A stretch of 63,266 nt of DNA from Oleispira sp. (GCA_016765295.1 JAESQF010000039.1:1-63266), one strand, 5' to 3'. Positions 1 through 8,386 are shown, counted from the first letter of the stretch. Program-made: numbers and translations. Notes: generated by a model not told the origin, from the sequence alone.

Positions 1-169
1 CTATTTTGTCAAACCCATATCCTGATATTTATTGATCTGCGAAAACTTCCTAAAAAACTGAAAACCCTCTATTTAGCCATTTGAAAAACTCTCAGATAGC
101 ATGGTATTTAAGGGGTGACAACAATCCTGACATAGGGGGTTATAGTGGCTTAATGACAATAGCTTCAAT

Positions 170-195
170 GGTGTAGTGTCCAAATTCACTGCACC
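170..195. repeat. Short inverted repeat downstream of the first gene
   Basis: Nine-base arms (GGTGTAGTG at 170-178 and CACTGCACC at 187-195) face each other across an 8-base loop with one mismatch. It sits directly after the stop codon of the minus-strand gene at 197-1045, so it may end that transcript. No T tract follows, so it is not a textbook intrinsic terminator. The remaining bases from 1 to 169 show no gene that can be supported. Confidence 0.35.
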
Positions 196-196
196 A

Positions 197-1045
197 CTAC
201 AATATTGCAGCACAATAAATTTCACTAGTACTAGTTAAGCTTTGGCAATCCCAAAAGCTATTCCATAAATCGCAGTATTCGAGGCAAAGGGCTGTAATTC
301 TTACGTAATCTTTAGGTCTACAAGCTTGCGCAACAGCAATCCATAGATCATCTTCATGATCATCGTCGGCACCATCAGTATCTACATCATCCGTAGTTCC
401 GTGCACCTTGTAATAGCCCTGAGAAACGTCGCAGCCTAGACTTTCTACTGATTTTCTCAGAACTGGGCTAAAAAGAATAACTTGTTCTTCAGCTACGGCC
501 ATTAAAGCAAGTAAACCAACATAATCATCGTAAGAAGATTCTAGGAAAAGTCTTACTTCAGTTGAAATTTTACTAGGAAGAAAATTTAGGCGCTCCTGTT
601 CGAGAATACCAAGCTCCCCTAATAGTTTTTCATAAAGATTATAATGCGCCAAGCAATGGCGTCCTCTATAATAATTATTTGCATCTAATCCAGGTGTAAA
701 GCCAAATTCATCAAGAATATTAAGTGTTAGCAAGAAACGGGGACCCATTTTTGCACCGGCTGACATTCTTGGTTCTAAATGACGTGTTTGGAATTGAGCC
801 ATCAATAACGCATCAGTAAAAATTTGTACTATCGCATGACGATATTCGAGATGAATCGTCTGGATTTTATCAGAAGGATAAAGACCAGAAGATAAAGGCC
901 CTATAGTTTTATTAGTCATTAATGAATGAGATTTTATTTTATTCTTCAATTCAGTAACAAATTGAAAGTTATTATCCCACTCTTCTTGTGGCAAACTGGT
1001 TTTTATTGATTCAATTACGCTTTCTCTAGGATTATCTATATTCAT
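197..1045 (-). CDS. Putative heme-oxygenase-like (TenA/HDO-type) iron-containing redox enzyme
   Basis: A 282-residue, mostly helical protein with no signal peptide, probably cytoplasmic. The middle carries a segment like that of heme-oxygenase-fold iron oxygenases: LDEFG near residue 112, then HYNLYEKLLGELGI near 134-147. Further on is a His/Asp-rich segment (YYKVH, then DDDHEDDLW) that could supply metal ligands like the H..D..H set of these enzymes. Members of this superfamily include UndA, SznF and CADD; the substrate here cannot be told. It is divergent from the TetR gene at 1532, with a TetR-like half-palindrome in between, so the regulator may control it. The assignment rests on motif pattern only, and a structure prediction could overturn it. 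Confidence 0.5.
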   Translation of the reverse strand: MNIDNPRESVIESIKTSLPQEEWDNNFQFVTELKNKIKSHSLMTNKTIGPLSSGLYPSDKIQTIHLEYRHAIVQIFTDALLMAQFQTRHLEPRMSAGAKMGPRFLLTLNILDEFGFTPGLDANNYYRGRHCLAHYNLYEKLLGELGILEQERLNFLPSKISTEVRLFLESSYDDYVGLLALMAVAEEQVILFSPVLRKSVESLGCDVSQGYYKVHGTTDDVDTDGADDDHEDDLWIAVAQACRPKDYVRITALCLEYCDLWNSFWDCQSLTSTSEIYCAAIL

Positions 1046-1085
1046 TTCACTCTACAACTCTATTATCCATAACAGTAATACTTTC

Positions 1086-1099
1086 GTTCTAAAAAGAAC
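1086..1099. repeat. Palindrome upstream of the HDO-like gene
   Basis: GTTCT and AGAAC are perfect 5-base arms around AAAA. The site lies about 40 bases before the start codon of the minus-strand gene, inside its likely 5' leader or promoter. It could be an operator half-pair, but no protein can be assigned to it. Confidence 0.3.
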
Positions 1100-1136
1100 C
1101 AAAGAGAGGCAGTTTAGCAGCATACATCAAGTGTAT

Positions 1137-1150
1137 ACTGAACGGTCTGT
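1137..1150. promoter_or_regulatory. Candidate TetR-family operator
   Basis: ACTGAACGGTCTGT is an imperfect palindrome (5 of 7 arm positions match). The GGTCTGT half resembles half-sites bound by several TetR repressors. It lies about 90 bases upstream of the HDO-like gene and near the divergent tetR gene, which is the usual layout for such an operator. Binding is inference. Confidence 0.3.
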
Positions 1151-1531
1151 ACTATATGTTAGAGGAACATTAGCGTCAAATTAACTTTTTATGTTCAACC
1201 ATTAAGCACTACGTGAAATATTTAATAACGTATAGATATTATAAATACAAGGCTGTGGATTTATATTTATCTGAACATCAACTTATTCCACGTAAGAGTA
1301 GACATCAAATTCTAAAGAAGACGAATTGAACTGGTACTCACCTAAATTAGGTATTGTTAATAACTCCCTGTGTAAGGTGATAATATTGGTGAATTATTCG
1401 AAGGCGTTGTACTATGGTGTAACCGGCAAAACTGGACTAATTTCAGTCCAACATTACTATTTATGAAAATAATCACGTTATATTAATTCATATTTTCGTG
1501 TGTTAGTTTACTCTTCTAATATTACAGGCAG

Positions 1532-2098
1532 ATGTCAATGAGTCAAAAAGAAACAGCAATCCTTGATGCGGCTTCAACTCTGTTTTCAGCCAAAGGCTAT
1601 CATGCAGTTGGAGTAGACGCCATTATTAGCCAATCAAATGTGGCGAAAATGACTTTTTACAAATACTTCCCCTCAAAAGAGTTTTTAATTGAGAGCGTTC
1701 TTGTAAGGCAAGACCAAAAGTTGCGTGTCAACATTCTCGAATCTGTGGCAAGAAAAAAAAATGCCATGACGAAAATAAAAGCAATATTTGATTGGTATGA
1801 AATCTGGCTTTCCAGCCCAGAGTTTCGTGGATGCATGTTTATCAAGGCCTCAGAGGAGTATCCTAAAATAGGGACAAAGATCAGGGCTATTTCACTTGCA
1901 CATAAAGACTGGCTTGCTGATATTATATCTAGCTTCCTTAAAGACTATGGTGTTTCATCTCCAGAACCCCTATCAAATTTGATACTTATGCTACTGGATG
2001 GGCTTACTGTGCGAGAAAACATGCAAGATAACCTAGAAAAAGGGCACGTCAAAGTAGCTTGGGGATATACCAAGAAGCTCATCACTGCGTCGACTTAA
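1532..2098 (+). CDS. TetR/AcrR-family transcriptional regulator
   Basis: A 188-residue protein with the N-terminal TetR DNA-binding domain. Residues around 10-50 read as helix 1 followed by the helix-turn-helix; the recognition helix region VAKMTFYKYFPSKE closely fits the family pattern. The C-terminal part is a helical ligand-binding and dimer domain of unknown ligand. These proteins are mostly repressors that release DNA on binding a small molecule. It is divergent from the HDO-like gene, and its own downstream neighbour is convergent, so it is probably monocistronic. Two Met codons lie at the start (MSMSQK); either may be used. Confidence 0.9.
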   Translation: MSMSQKETAILDAASTLFSAKGYHAVGVDAIISQSNVAKMTFYKYFPSKEFLIESVLVRQDQKLRVNILESVARKKNAMTKIKAIFDWYEIWLSSPEFRGCMFIKASEEYPKIGTKIRAISLAHKDWLADIISSFLKDYGVSSPEPLSNLILMLLDGLTVRENMQDNLEKGHVKVAWGYTKKLITAST

Positions 2099-2214
2099 TA
2101 TTAGGAAGGGCTGAACACCAAGGTGATAATAATTCACAACAGTGTTCAACCGAAACTAGACTTCTGCATAAAGATCAGTACCTAGCAAGCCACTTACTTT
2201 TCACTAAATATAGA

Positions 2215-3426
2215 TTATTGATTTGCAACTCTTAACGAAGCTGGAGGCCCAGGCAATTGAAAATATTTCGTCGACTCAACTTCACCATTAGAGTTTAATT
2301 TAATAATAGATAGAGATTCACTTGCAAAATTACCGACATAAATATGCTTGCTATCACTGGAAAATGCAACGCCCTCAGGAAAGCTTCCCACATCAATAGT
2401 AGTAATAATAGAGGCATCATCACTAGTTATGCGTAAGACGCTTAGAGCGCCAACTTCTCGTCGATACCACGACTGCAATGGCACCGCAAAACTGCCGGCA
2501 AGTAGCGGGACTGCGGAAAATTTTCCATTGGGACTAATCGCAATACCTTCCGGCGCATCACCAACAGTGAGGTGTTGACTTACTCGAGCAGGACTATGCA
2601 CAAGATCTATGATAGTTACCGTATCGGCATTTCCATCAGAAGCGCTTTTAAATCCAATATTAGTGACAAGAGCCTGATTCCCATCCTGAGATATAGCAAT
2701 ACCCCAAGGATAGAGTCCAACAGGGATATCATCACCAGTATAAGTGACCTTACCTGATTCACTGATATTCAATATGGCTACTTTATGCTGCTTATTTTTG
2801 ACCGCAAATGCGTTTCGTCCATCTGGTGATATAGCAACCGCAGTAACTTCCCCACCCACATTAACCGTATCAACAAGTTTTACAGACGTATTTTCTATAG
2901 TTAGCAACGATACTGTAGAATCTGAACGATTTGCAACCAACATGAATTTTCCTGACTTAGCAATTGATAGACCCGATGGCATGCCACCAACTTTTATCTT
3001 AGATACTACTTTTATGGGGTTCGTAGTTAGGTCGACCACAGTTATAAAACTGGATTTTTTCATTGCATAATGCTCATCACGATCTGGATCAACAGTCGTA
3101 GAAACAGAGTTTGCAATGAAAGCTAATTTTTGATCCGGGGTTATTCCTATATTAGTAGGAGGCCCAAAAATTGAATTCTCTACTGCAACACTACCAATTA
3201 AGTGAGGCTCAAGTTGATTGTCAATATCAAAAAATAGCACCTCATCATGCCCTCCTTCTTTCCATACGTATGCCTCTGCTTCGTCACTATAGCCAAACTT
3301 TCGGTCAATTCCTACTGCCAATATCTGATCAGTAGAAAATGCATTAGATATCGGTAATAATGATAAAATCAGCATACTCAATTTTATCATTCCAAATTTT
3401 GACACATGATATATTTTATTCGTCAT
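2215..3426 (-). CDS. Exported YncE/YVTN-type beta-propeller protein
   Basis: 403 residues. A hydrophobic segment at residues 13-31 (MIKLSMLILSLLPISNAFS) looks like a signal peptide after a basic N-terminus, so the mature protein should be periplasmic or secreted. The rest is built of repeats with phrases such as VAISPDGRNAFAV and IAISPNGKFSAV, typical of seven-bladed YVTN/lactonase-like propellers. The family includes YncE and surface-layer proteins and usually acts as a binding scaffold; no catalytic residues can be named. A GGAG motif 7 bases before the ATG supports the chosen start. It follows another propeller gene (3536-4579) in the same direction with a 109-base gap, so they may be co-transcribed. 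Confidence 0.75.
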   Translation of the reverse strand: MTNKIYHVSKFGMIKLSMLILSLLPISNAFSTDQILAVGIDRKFGYSDEAEAYVWKEGGHDEVLFFDIDNQLEPHLIGSVAVENSIFGPPTNIGITPDQKLAFIANSVSTTVDPDRDEHYAMKKSSFITVVDLTTNPIKVVSKIKVGGMPSGLSIAKSGKFMLVANRSDSTVSLLTIENTSVKLVDTVNVGGEVTAVAISPDGRNAFAVKNKQHKVAILNISESGKVTYTGDDIPVGLYPWGIAISQDGNQALVTNIGFKSASDGNADTVTIIDLVHSPARVSQHLTVGDAPEGIAISPNGKFSAVPLLAGSFAVPLQSWYRREVGALSVLRITSDDASIITTIDVGSFPEGVAFSSDSKHIYVGNFASESLSIIKLNSNGEVESTKYFQLPGPPASLRVANQ

Positions 3427-3535
3427 AACAATCTCCTACTTATACATTTAATTTTCATCCCACTTAACGATCAGGGCGTTAATCTCTCACGATATGAGAT
3501 CAATTGTAAAAACTTGAATGTTTTCGTAAACATCC

Positions 3536-4579
3536 CTACGGAGAAGTAATTCCAACTTGCGTTATTATCACATCACTTCTAAGTTTTTCTTTATCCAATT
3601 TAGAAGATGTAATTAATTTATTAAGACTGGATTGAAGAACAAAAATCTTACCTTCCTTTATAACTAATGTCGTTGGATAGATATCATCTAACTTGCGCCT
3701 ATTGGCAACCACCATAGAATTCCAATTATCTTCAGTTGTAACAGAATAAATCGAATTAGACTTAATTCCTGATGTAATATTGGCAACGATGAGTAAAGAA
3801 TTATCGTCAGCAAGTAATAAACCATCTCCCCCCACGAGCTTTACAGATGATTTTATCTTAATAAACTCCTCAGGCTTATCTAAGGGTATTTTGTATAGCT
3901 GCCCATTTCTTTTATTTATAACAAGCAAAAACCCACCATTATGATAAACAATACCATTCAAGTTTATCCCCTCGCCTTCAAACTCTTTATTTTTTAGAAA
4001 TACGTTTGCCTTCCCCTTAAAATCAATTTTATATATAGCAGCAGAAAAACTATCACTGACATAGACATTTCCATCTGTATCTAGTGCAATGCCATTAGTT
4101 AAGTGCGAGTTATTTGGTAATAAATCCCCCAAGTCAATATAATCAATTGCATTACCACTATTTAGTTCATATATACCAACAGCAGCAAGTTTTTTTGGTC
4201 CATTCTTATGTGATTTTAAACTCGCCCCAAAATCAGCATTTGTTACATAAATTCGGTTGCGTTCATAATCGATGGTAATACCTAATATCGAACTAAGTCT
4301 TTCGTCATCGACCAATACTCGATATAGCCCCTCATCATTTAGCTCATAAATTTTTCCTTCGCGGAATGAACCCAATAGATATCGACCATTATTTTTATTA
4401 AAAACAATGGTTTCTGGGTACATACTGGATTGTAAAATAGAAATTGACTCACCTCCTCTTGTAAGATCGACTGTGATAGCCCAAGAAGATGATATCGGGA
4501 TACCTGCAATTAATAACAAAAAGTAACGCCGACTAATTAATTTCTTGCTTATATTTAAAAACACTTTTATACATTTCAT
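3536..4579 (-). CDS. Exported SMP-30/NHL-like beta-propeller protein
   Basis: 347 residues with a basic start, a hydrophobic stretch at about residues 18-33 (YFLLLIAGIPISSSWA) and a likely signal peptidase site after SSSWA. The mature part has blade-like repeats (for example GIALDTDGNVYVSDSFSAAI, LLLADDNSLLIVANI) typical of NHL or SMP-30/gluconolactonase propellers. Such domains bind ligands or hydrolyse lactones; metal ligands cannot be assigned with confidence. GGAG 8 bases before the ATG supports the start. It lies between the second propeller gene and the broken gene at the IS66 edge, all on the same strand. Confidence 0.65.
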   Translation of the reverse strand: MKCIKVFLNISKKLISRRYFLLLIAGIPISSSWAITVDLTRGGESISILQSSMYPETIVFNKNNGRYLLGSFREGKIYELNDEGLYRVLVDDERLSSILGITIDYERNRIYVTNADFGASLKSHKNGPKKLAAVGIYELNSGNAIDYIDLGDLLPNNSHLTNGIALDTDGNVYVSDSFSAAIYKIDFKGKANVFLKNKEFEGEGINLNGIVYHNGGFLLVINKRNGQLYKIPLDKPEEFIKIKSSVKLVGGDGLLLADDNSLLIVANITSGIKSNSIYSVTTEDNWNSMVVANRRKLDDIYPTTLVIKEGKIFVLQSSLNKLITSSKLDKEKLRSDVIITQVGITSP

Positions 4580-4686
4580 AATAAAACTCCGTAAGATATT
4601 TCACTCTACTTTCCTAACGTAAGAAATGGAATAGAGTGATAAAAACGCTGCTTAAATTCATCCAATTAAAACAATCACGAAATTTA

Positions 4687-5044
4687 TCATTCTGAAGGTA
4701 AGTCCCAAGAATTCCCAAGATTATCCTTCCAGCCATGATATTTTTCTTTATTATTAACTGCACGTACATTCCAATATAAAAAATTATCACCTGTGTACTT
4801 TCTAAAATCGGACATTATTTCTTTATAGTCTGAACGATCATCTGGACTAATATCGAGATCAACTTCAAGCTCATTGACATATTGAATCGTTGCATTTTTA
4901 AGTAATTTCAAATCATTATTACGCCATTCGACAAGACGTATATCATCAAGCTTAGTCTCAGTCGTGTTATTAAAATTTAGAATTTCATGCAGCTTACGTC
5001 CTTGCTGGCGTAAACTTTTACTATAAGATAGTTGCACGTTATCC
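4687..5044 (-). pseudogene. 3' remnant of a gene cut by IS66
   Basis: An open frame of about 119 codons continues without a start codon from the IS66 left end at 5045. A GTG at 5037 is the first possible start inside host DNA, but the frame also runs a few codons back into the IS before a stop. The product is polar and Trp/Tyr-containing, with no signal peptide or membrane segment; I do not recognise the family. It is most simply the C-terminal part of a gene whose 5' part was removed with the IS66 event. The DNA on the other side of the IS does not continue this gene. Confidence 0.5.
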
Positions 5045-5068
5045 GTAAGCGCCTAACGAACCACCTTC
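5045..5068. repeat. IS66 left terminal inverted repeat
   Basis: Begins GTAAGCGCCTAACGAACC. The tnpC stop codon (5053-5055) lies inside this repeat, a compact arrangement common in IS elements. It pairs with the repeat at 7354-7377. Confidence 0.9.
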
Positions 5069-6612
5069 GCAATATTCCAAGGCAGTAATGCCTCAATATC
5101 TTCAACACAGGTGGCTGCTGGTAGTCTCGTGAATACTTCTTTCAAATAAACACTCGGCTCAACGTTATTAGCTTTGGCAGTCTCAACCAAGCTATAAAGA
5201 TTAGCACTGGCCTTCGCGCCTTTTTCTGTGGCTGCAAATAACCAATTTTTTCTTCCAACTACCATGGGACGAATTGCGTTCTCAGCAGCATTATTATCAA
5301 TTGGCCACGTGCCATTCTCCGTATACCGGATTAATTTTGGCCATTGGTTGTTTAAATACGTCACTGATTTTTTGAGTTTTTCTGAATTTATCGGCCGCTG
5401 AATCGTTTTGTCTAACCATTGCCGCAACTCATCGAGTAAGGGCACCGTTTGCGCTTGTCTTATCTGATATTTTTCGTCTATCGATTTATTCTTGCTAAGT
5501 TTTTCTATGCGAAACAGCTTTTGAATAAACGCTAATGCCGTATTGGCTTTACCTGCTTTTTCTTTACCTTGCGCATCACGAGCTTCTTTAAAATAACGTC
5601 GTGCATGCGCCCAGCAGCCTAGATTTTCTAACTGCTTAGTTTTACAAACCGAATCGTAAACTGCATAACCATCCGTCATTAGCGCGCCGCTAAAATCACC
5701 CAGCATCCAATCAGCTTCACAGGTTTTACGCGTCGGGCTGTAATGAAATAACGTGATACGCATGCTGGCTTCATTATTGGTCATTACCCACATGCGGCTT
5801 TGTTGCTGCGCGGACCGCTCGCTTTCTTTAAGCACTTGTAAGACTGTTTCATCCATATGAAGCAGTGAACCTTCACGAGCATGCTCATATAACAAGTTAA
5901 TCAGCGGTTGAATTAGGAAGCCGCATTTAATCATCCAGTTCGCTAAACTTGTGCGATCAAGTTCAACTCCAAAGCGCTTGAACATCTGCGCTTGGCGATA
6001 TAAGGGCAAGGCATCACAGTATTTATGCGTTGCAACTTGCGCCAATAAACCCGGAGAAGCGATGGATTTCTCAATCGGCTGCGCGGGTTTATTAGCGGTG
6101 ACCATATAATTATTGCAGCAAGGGCAGGTGTATTTTCGGCGAACGTGCTGTAAGACATTCATTTGAGCTGGGATGTAATCGAGCTGCTCCGATGTTTCAT
6201 TACCAAAATGACGCAATGCTGTTCCATCGTACGGGCAAACTTTTTCTGCTTCACTTAAATCATGAATAACGTTAACACGTGGTAATTCCGCGGGAATCGA
6301 AGCACGTTTTTTCTTACGTTTATGAGCAGGAACGCTTGTGCTTTCTTCTTCAGGCGCATCATCGTCACTTAATAATTCAGCCTCATCGAATAAATTGATC
6401 TGATCGTCGCTCAGTTTTTCACTCGATGAGCCAAAGCGTTGCTGCAGCATGTAGCGAATATATTCTTCTAACGTCTGGATTTTATGATCTTTATTTTCGA
6501 GAGAATCATCTTGTTTTTGAAGCGTAATCTTTTGTTCAGACAGCTGTAACTCCAACGCGGAAAGGCGTTGTTTTAATTCGGTAAACTCTTGAGTTTCATC
6601 AGCGTTTCTCAT
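5053..6612 (-). CDS. tnpC: IS66 transposase TnpC
   Basis: 519 residues, the usual size of the IS66 DDE transposase. The N-terminus is a coiled coil (about residues 8-60), followed by an IS66 helix-turn-helix part and a CxxC zinc-finger-like region (CPYDGT near 127; CPCCNNYM near 163). The catalytic part holds HMDETVLQVL (first Asp), MTDGYAVYDSV (second Asp) and a distal Glu in NNAAENAIRP. It cuts and joins the element's ends, with TnpA and TnpB as accessory proteins. It is separated from tnpB by 14 bases and no disruption is visible. Confidence 0.95.
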   Translation of the reverse strand: MRNADETQEFTELKQRLSALELQLSEQKITLQKQDDSLENKDHKIQTLEEYIRYMLQQRFGSSSEKLSDDQINLFDEAELLSDDDAPEEESTSVPAHKRKKKRASIPAELPRVNVIHDLSEAEKVCPYDGTALRHFGNETSEQLDYIPAQMNVLQHVRRKYTCPCCNNYMVTANKPAQPIEKSIASPGLLAQVATHKYCDALPLYRQAQMFKRFGVELDRTSLANWMIKCGFLIQPLINLLYEHAREGSLLHMDETVLQVLKESERSAQQQSRMWVMTNNEASMRITLFHYSPTRKTCEADWMLGDFSGALMTDGYAVYDSVCKTKQLENLGCWAHARRYFKEARDAQGKEKAGKANTALAFIQKLFRIEKLSKNKSIDEKYQIRQAQTVPLLDELRQWLDKTIQRPINSEKLKKSVTYLNNQWPKLIRYTENGTWPIDNNAAENAIRPMVVGRKNWLFAATEKGAKASANLYSLVETAKANNVEPSVYLKEVFTRLPAATCVEDIEALLPWNIAKVVR

Positions 6613-6626
6613 GCTGTTATTTTACC

Positions 6627-6992
6627 TCATTCATCGAGATAAACCGAGTCAAATTCAATAGATTCATGAGCTTTCATGGCCTTAATATCAAAACCACGCA
6701 ATAGCCAATGCAACTGCTCTTCACTGATGTTGATCGTGTCTAGCTCATGCTTTTTTGGCCATTTGAACTTGTCGCTTTCAAGGCGCTTATACCAAAGGCA
6801 GAAGCCTGTTTTGTCCCAATACAGGAGTTTCAATTTGTCGCGACGCTTGCTGCAAAACAAAAACAATGCGCCCGTATTGAGCGATTGTTTCATTTCGAGT
6901 TCGACTATGGCGGTAAGGCCATTGATCTGTTTACGAAAATCGACAGGGTCACGATGCAAATAAATCTCTGGGGCATCAACAAACATTCTCAT
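6627..6992 (-). CDS. tnpB: IS66 accessory protein TnpB (Orf2)
   Basis: 121 residues from the ATG at 6992. The sequence matches the IS66 Orf2 pattern: an N-terminal IYLHRDPVDFRKQINGL block, then GALFLFCSKRRDKLKLLYWD and FCLWYKRLE. IS66 Orf2 is needed for transposition, although its exact role is unclear. The ATG overlaps the tnpA stop codon as ATGA, indicating translational coupling. A longer upstream frame exists, but the coupled start fits the family better. Confidence 0.95.
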   Translation of the reverse strand: MRMFVDAPEIYLHRDPVDFRKQINGLTAIVELEMKQSLNTGALFLFCSKRRDKLKLLYWDKTGFCLWYKRLESDKFKWPKKHELDTINISEEQLHWLLRGFDIKAMKAHESIEFDSVYLDE

Positions 6993-7297
6993 GCGAATTG
7001 CTCTATTAATTTTGCTAACCAAGCGACATCTGTTGAACTTGGAATGGATAAGGTTGCTTTGCCGATATTGAGGGTAATCGCCGTTGTTGGAAATTTAGAT
7101 TTCTCGGCGACGGTTACCTTACTAAAGGCAGAGGAATTAATGTTAGTTTCCGTGCGCTTAGATTTGAGCCAGTCACTGCGCCGAGCATAGAAATTATTTA
7201 AAGGAAGATCTTGTTCGCGACAGAAGTCGATGATGGATAAGTCACTGGTTTGTTGCGCCTGAATCAATTCAAGCCATTGTTGTTTTGTGCGTTTCAT
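6989..7297 (-). CDS. tnpA: IS66 accessory protein TnpA (Orf1)
   Basis: 102 residues from the ATG at 7297 (MKRTKQQWLELIQAQ). The first half is a helix-turn-helix of the type found in IS66/IS3 Orf1 proteins (SIIDFCREQDLPLNNFYARRSDW), used to bind the element's ends. It is the first gene of the element and its stop overlaps the tnpB start. The 80 bases between this start and the right end should contain the IS promoter. Confidence 0.92.
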   Translation of the reverse strand: MKRTKQQWLELIQAQQTSDLSIIDFCREQDLPLNNFYARRSDWLKSKRTETNINSSAFSKVTVAEKSKFPTTAITLNIGKATLSIPSSTDVAWLAKLIEQFA

Positions 7298-7345
7298 AAT
7301 ATTCACCTCAAATAATGTAAGATGAATCATACGGCTATACGTAAG

Positions 7346-8380
7346 TTATTGAAGAAGGTGCTTGGTTAGGCGCTTACAATACTTATGAATTAACAAACAA
7401 ATCGTGGTAGTAATAACTAAAATTAATAATACTTTCAAATTAACATTAATACTAATATCGACCAGATACAGCCCCAATATAATAATTATTGGTTGGTGAG
7501 TTATAAATATTGTATAGCTCGAATCAGCTAATTTTTTAACCCAAGGAAAATCCCGACCTTCCATAATTATACTCATCATAGAAAAAATACTAAAGCTGAT
7601 CATCAAGCTAGAAACAAACTCAAAAATATCACCAACAACCCCATCAGGGAAATATTTCCACAGGAAAACAAAAATAATCGTTATAAAAACAAGTGTTTTA
7701 TACTTGTCAATCAGGACCCCATCCTTAGAGGTGTAATAGTACATAATCCCTACAATAAAATAAGGAAGATATTTAAATATATTTTCAGTAGCAAAAACAA
7801 AAAGATGTACATCATACAAATCCAATCTCCAACCAATTCTTATAAGGATAGGATAAGACAAAAGTGCGAGAAGCATAATCGATAGATTAATAAGAATATT
7901 ATTTCTCTTAAGTACATCTGAGATAAACGGCCAAAAATAAGCAGCCAACATAGAATACAAAACAAGAACACTTAAAAACCACAAATGCCCTAGCCACAAA
8001 CCTCTTCCTAAATAATCTATCCAACCAACTGTGGCAGGAGAATCTGTAAGTAGAAATGACATAGGAATATTTATTATTATTCCAACAAATAATAAAGGTA
8101 TTCCAAGCCGGCGAAGACGTAACCTAACATATGACGATCTACTCTTTCTTACTAAAATTAATGAAGTAAAAAAACCAGCAATTATAAAAAATGCAGGCAT
8201 TCTAAACGAATGGATAACATCAATAATATATCCTGCATATGGTACTTTTTCAGGAGAAGATATTTTCCAAGCGTAGTCAATAGAAAAAATTGCTAACGTA
8301 TGAAGAACTACCCCTAATAGCATTAATAGTCCACGCAACAAATCCATATAATACAATCTGCTTAACTTAATATCTGACAT
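7346..8380 (-). CDS. Acyltransferase-3 family membrane protein with 3' end replaced by IS66
   Basis: About 344 residues with some ten membrane segments and the family's opening motif YYMDLLRGLLMLLGVVLHTL, where Arg and His are the expected acyl-transfer residues. Acyltransferase-3 proteins add acetyl or similar groups to surface sugars. The host sequence ends at 7378; the last ten residues (CKRLTKHLLQ) are read from the IS66 end, and the stop is in the IS. The loss seems confined to the C-terminal tail, so the protein may still work, but its native end is gone. The start at ATG 8380 is preceded by GGA; ATG 8386 is an alternative. Confidence 0.8.
   Translation of the reverse strand: MSDIKLSRLYYMDLLRGLLMLLGVVLHTLAIFSIDYAWKISSPEKVPYAGYIIDVIHSFRMPAFFIIAGFFTSLILVRKSRSSYVRLRLRRLGIPLLFVGIIINIPMSFLLTDSPATVGWIDYLGRGLWLGHLWFLSVLVLYSMLAAYFWPFISDVLKRNNILINLSIMLLALLSYPILIRIGWRLDLYDVHLFVFATENIFKYLPYFIVGIMYYYTSKDGVLIDKYKTLVFITIIFVFLWKYFPDGVVGDIFEFVSSLMISFSIFSMMSIIMEGRDFPWVKKLADSSYTIFITHQPIIIILGLYLVDISINVNLKVLLILVITTTICLLIHKYCKRLTKHLLQ
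7354..7377. repeat. IS66 right terminal inverted repeat
   Basis: On the minus strand it reads GTAAGCGCCTAACCAAGC from position 7377 inward, matching the left end at 22 of 24 positions. It also encodes the last residues of the neighbouring acyltransferase frame, whose stop lies inside the element at 7346-7348. Confidence 0.9.
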
Positions 8381-8386
8381 GCACAT

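Larger units (their letters stand above)
1046..1531. other. Divergent intergenic region between the HDO-like gene and tetR
   Basis: This 486-base AT-rich gap separates two divergently transcribed genes, so it should hold both promoters. I see two palindromic sites close to the left gene (1086-1099 and 1137-1150, listed separately) and no open reading frame with a convincing ribosome binding site. The right-hand 300 bases show no structure I can name. Confidence 0.6.
5045..7377 (-). mobile_element. IS66-family insertion sequence, complete
   Basis: The element is 2333 bases long with the three standard IS66 genes (tnpA, tnpB, tnpC) on the minus strand. Its ends are imperfect inverted repeats beginning GTAAGCGCCTAAC, 22 of 24 bases matching (5045-5068 and 7354-7377). 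IS66 elements normally make an 8-base target duplication. The flanks here are CGTTATCC (left) and AATACTTA (right), which do not match, so the present copy is probably the product of recombination or an adjacent deletion. All three genes are intact, so the element may still be active. Confidence 0.93.

Noticed and set aside
1-169. Possible remnant of a mobile element at the left edge
   Set aside because: Short frames here end in stops and give no family motif; the sequence has a slight repetitive look but nothing that can be named.
2112-2149. TGAACAC ... GTGTTCA inverted repeat between tetR and the propeller gene
   Set aside because: The arms are short with a 24-base spacer and no T tract, so neither a terminator nor an operator can be supported.
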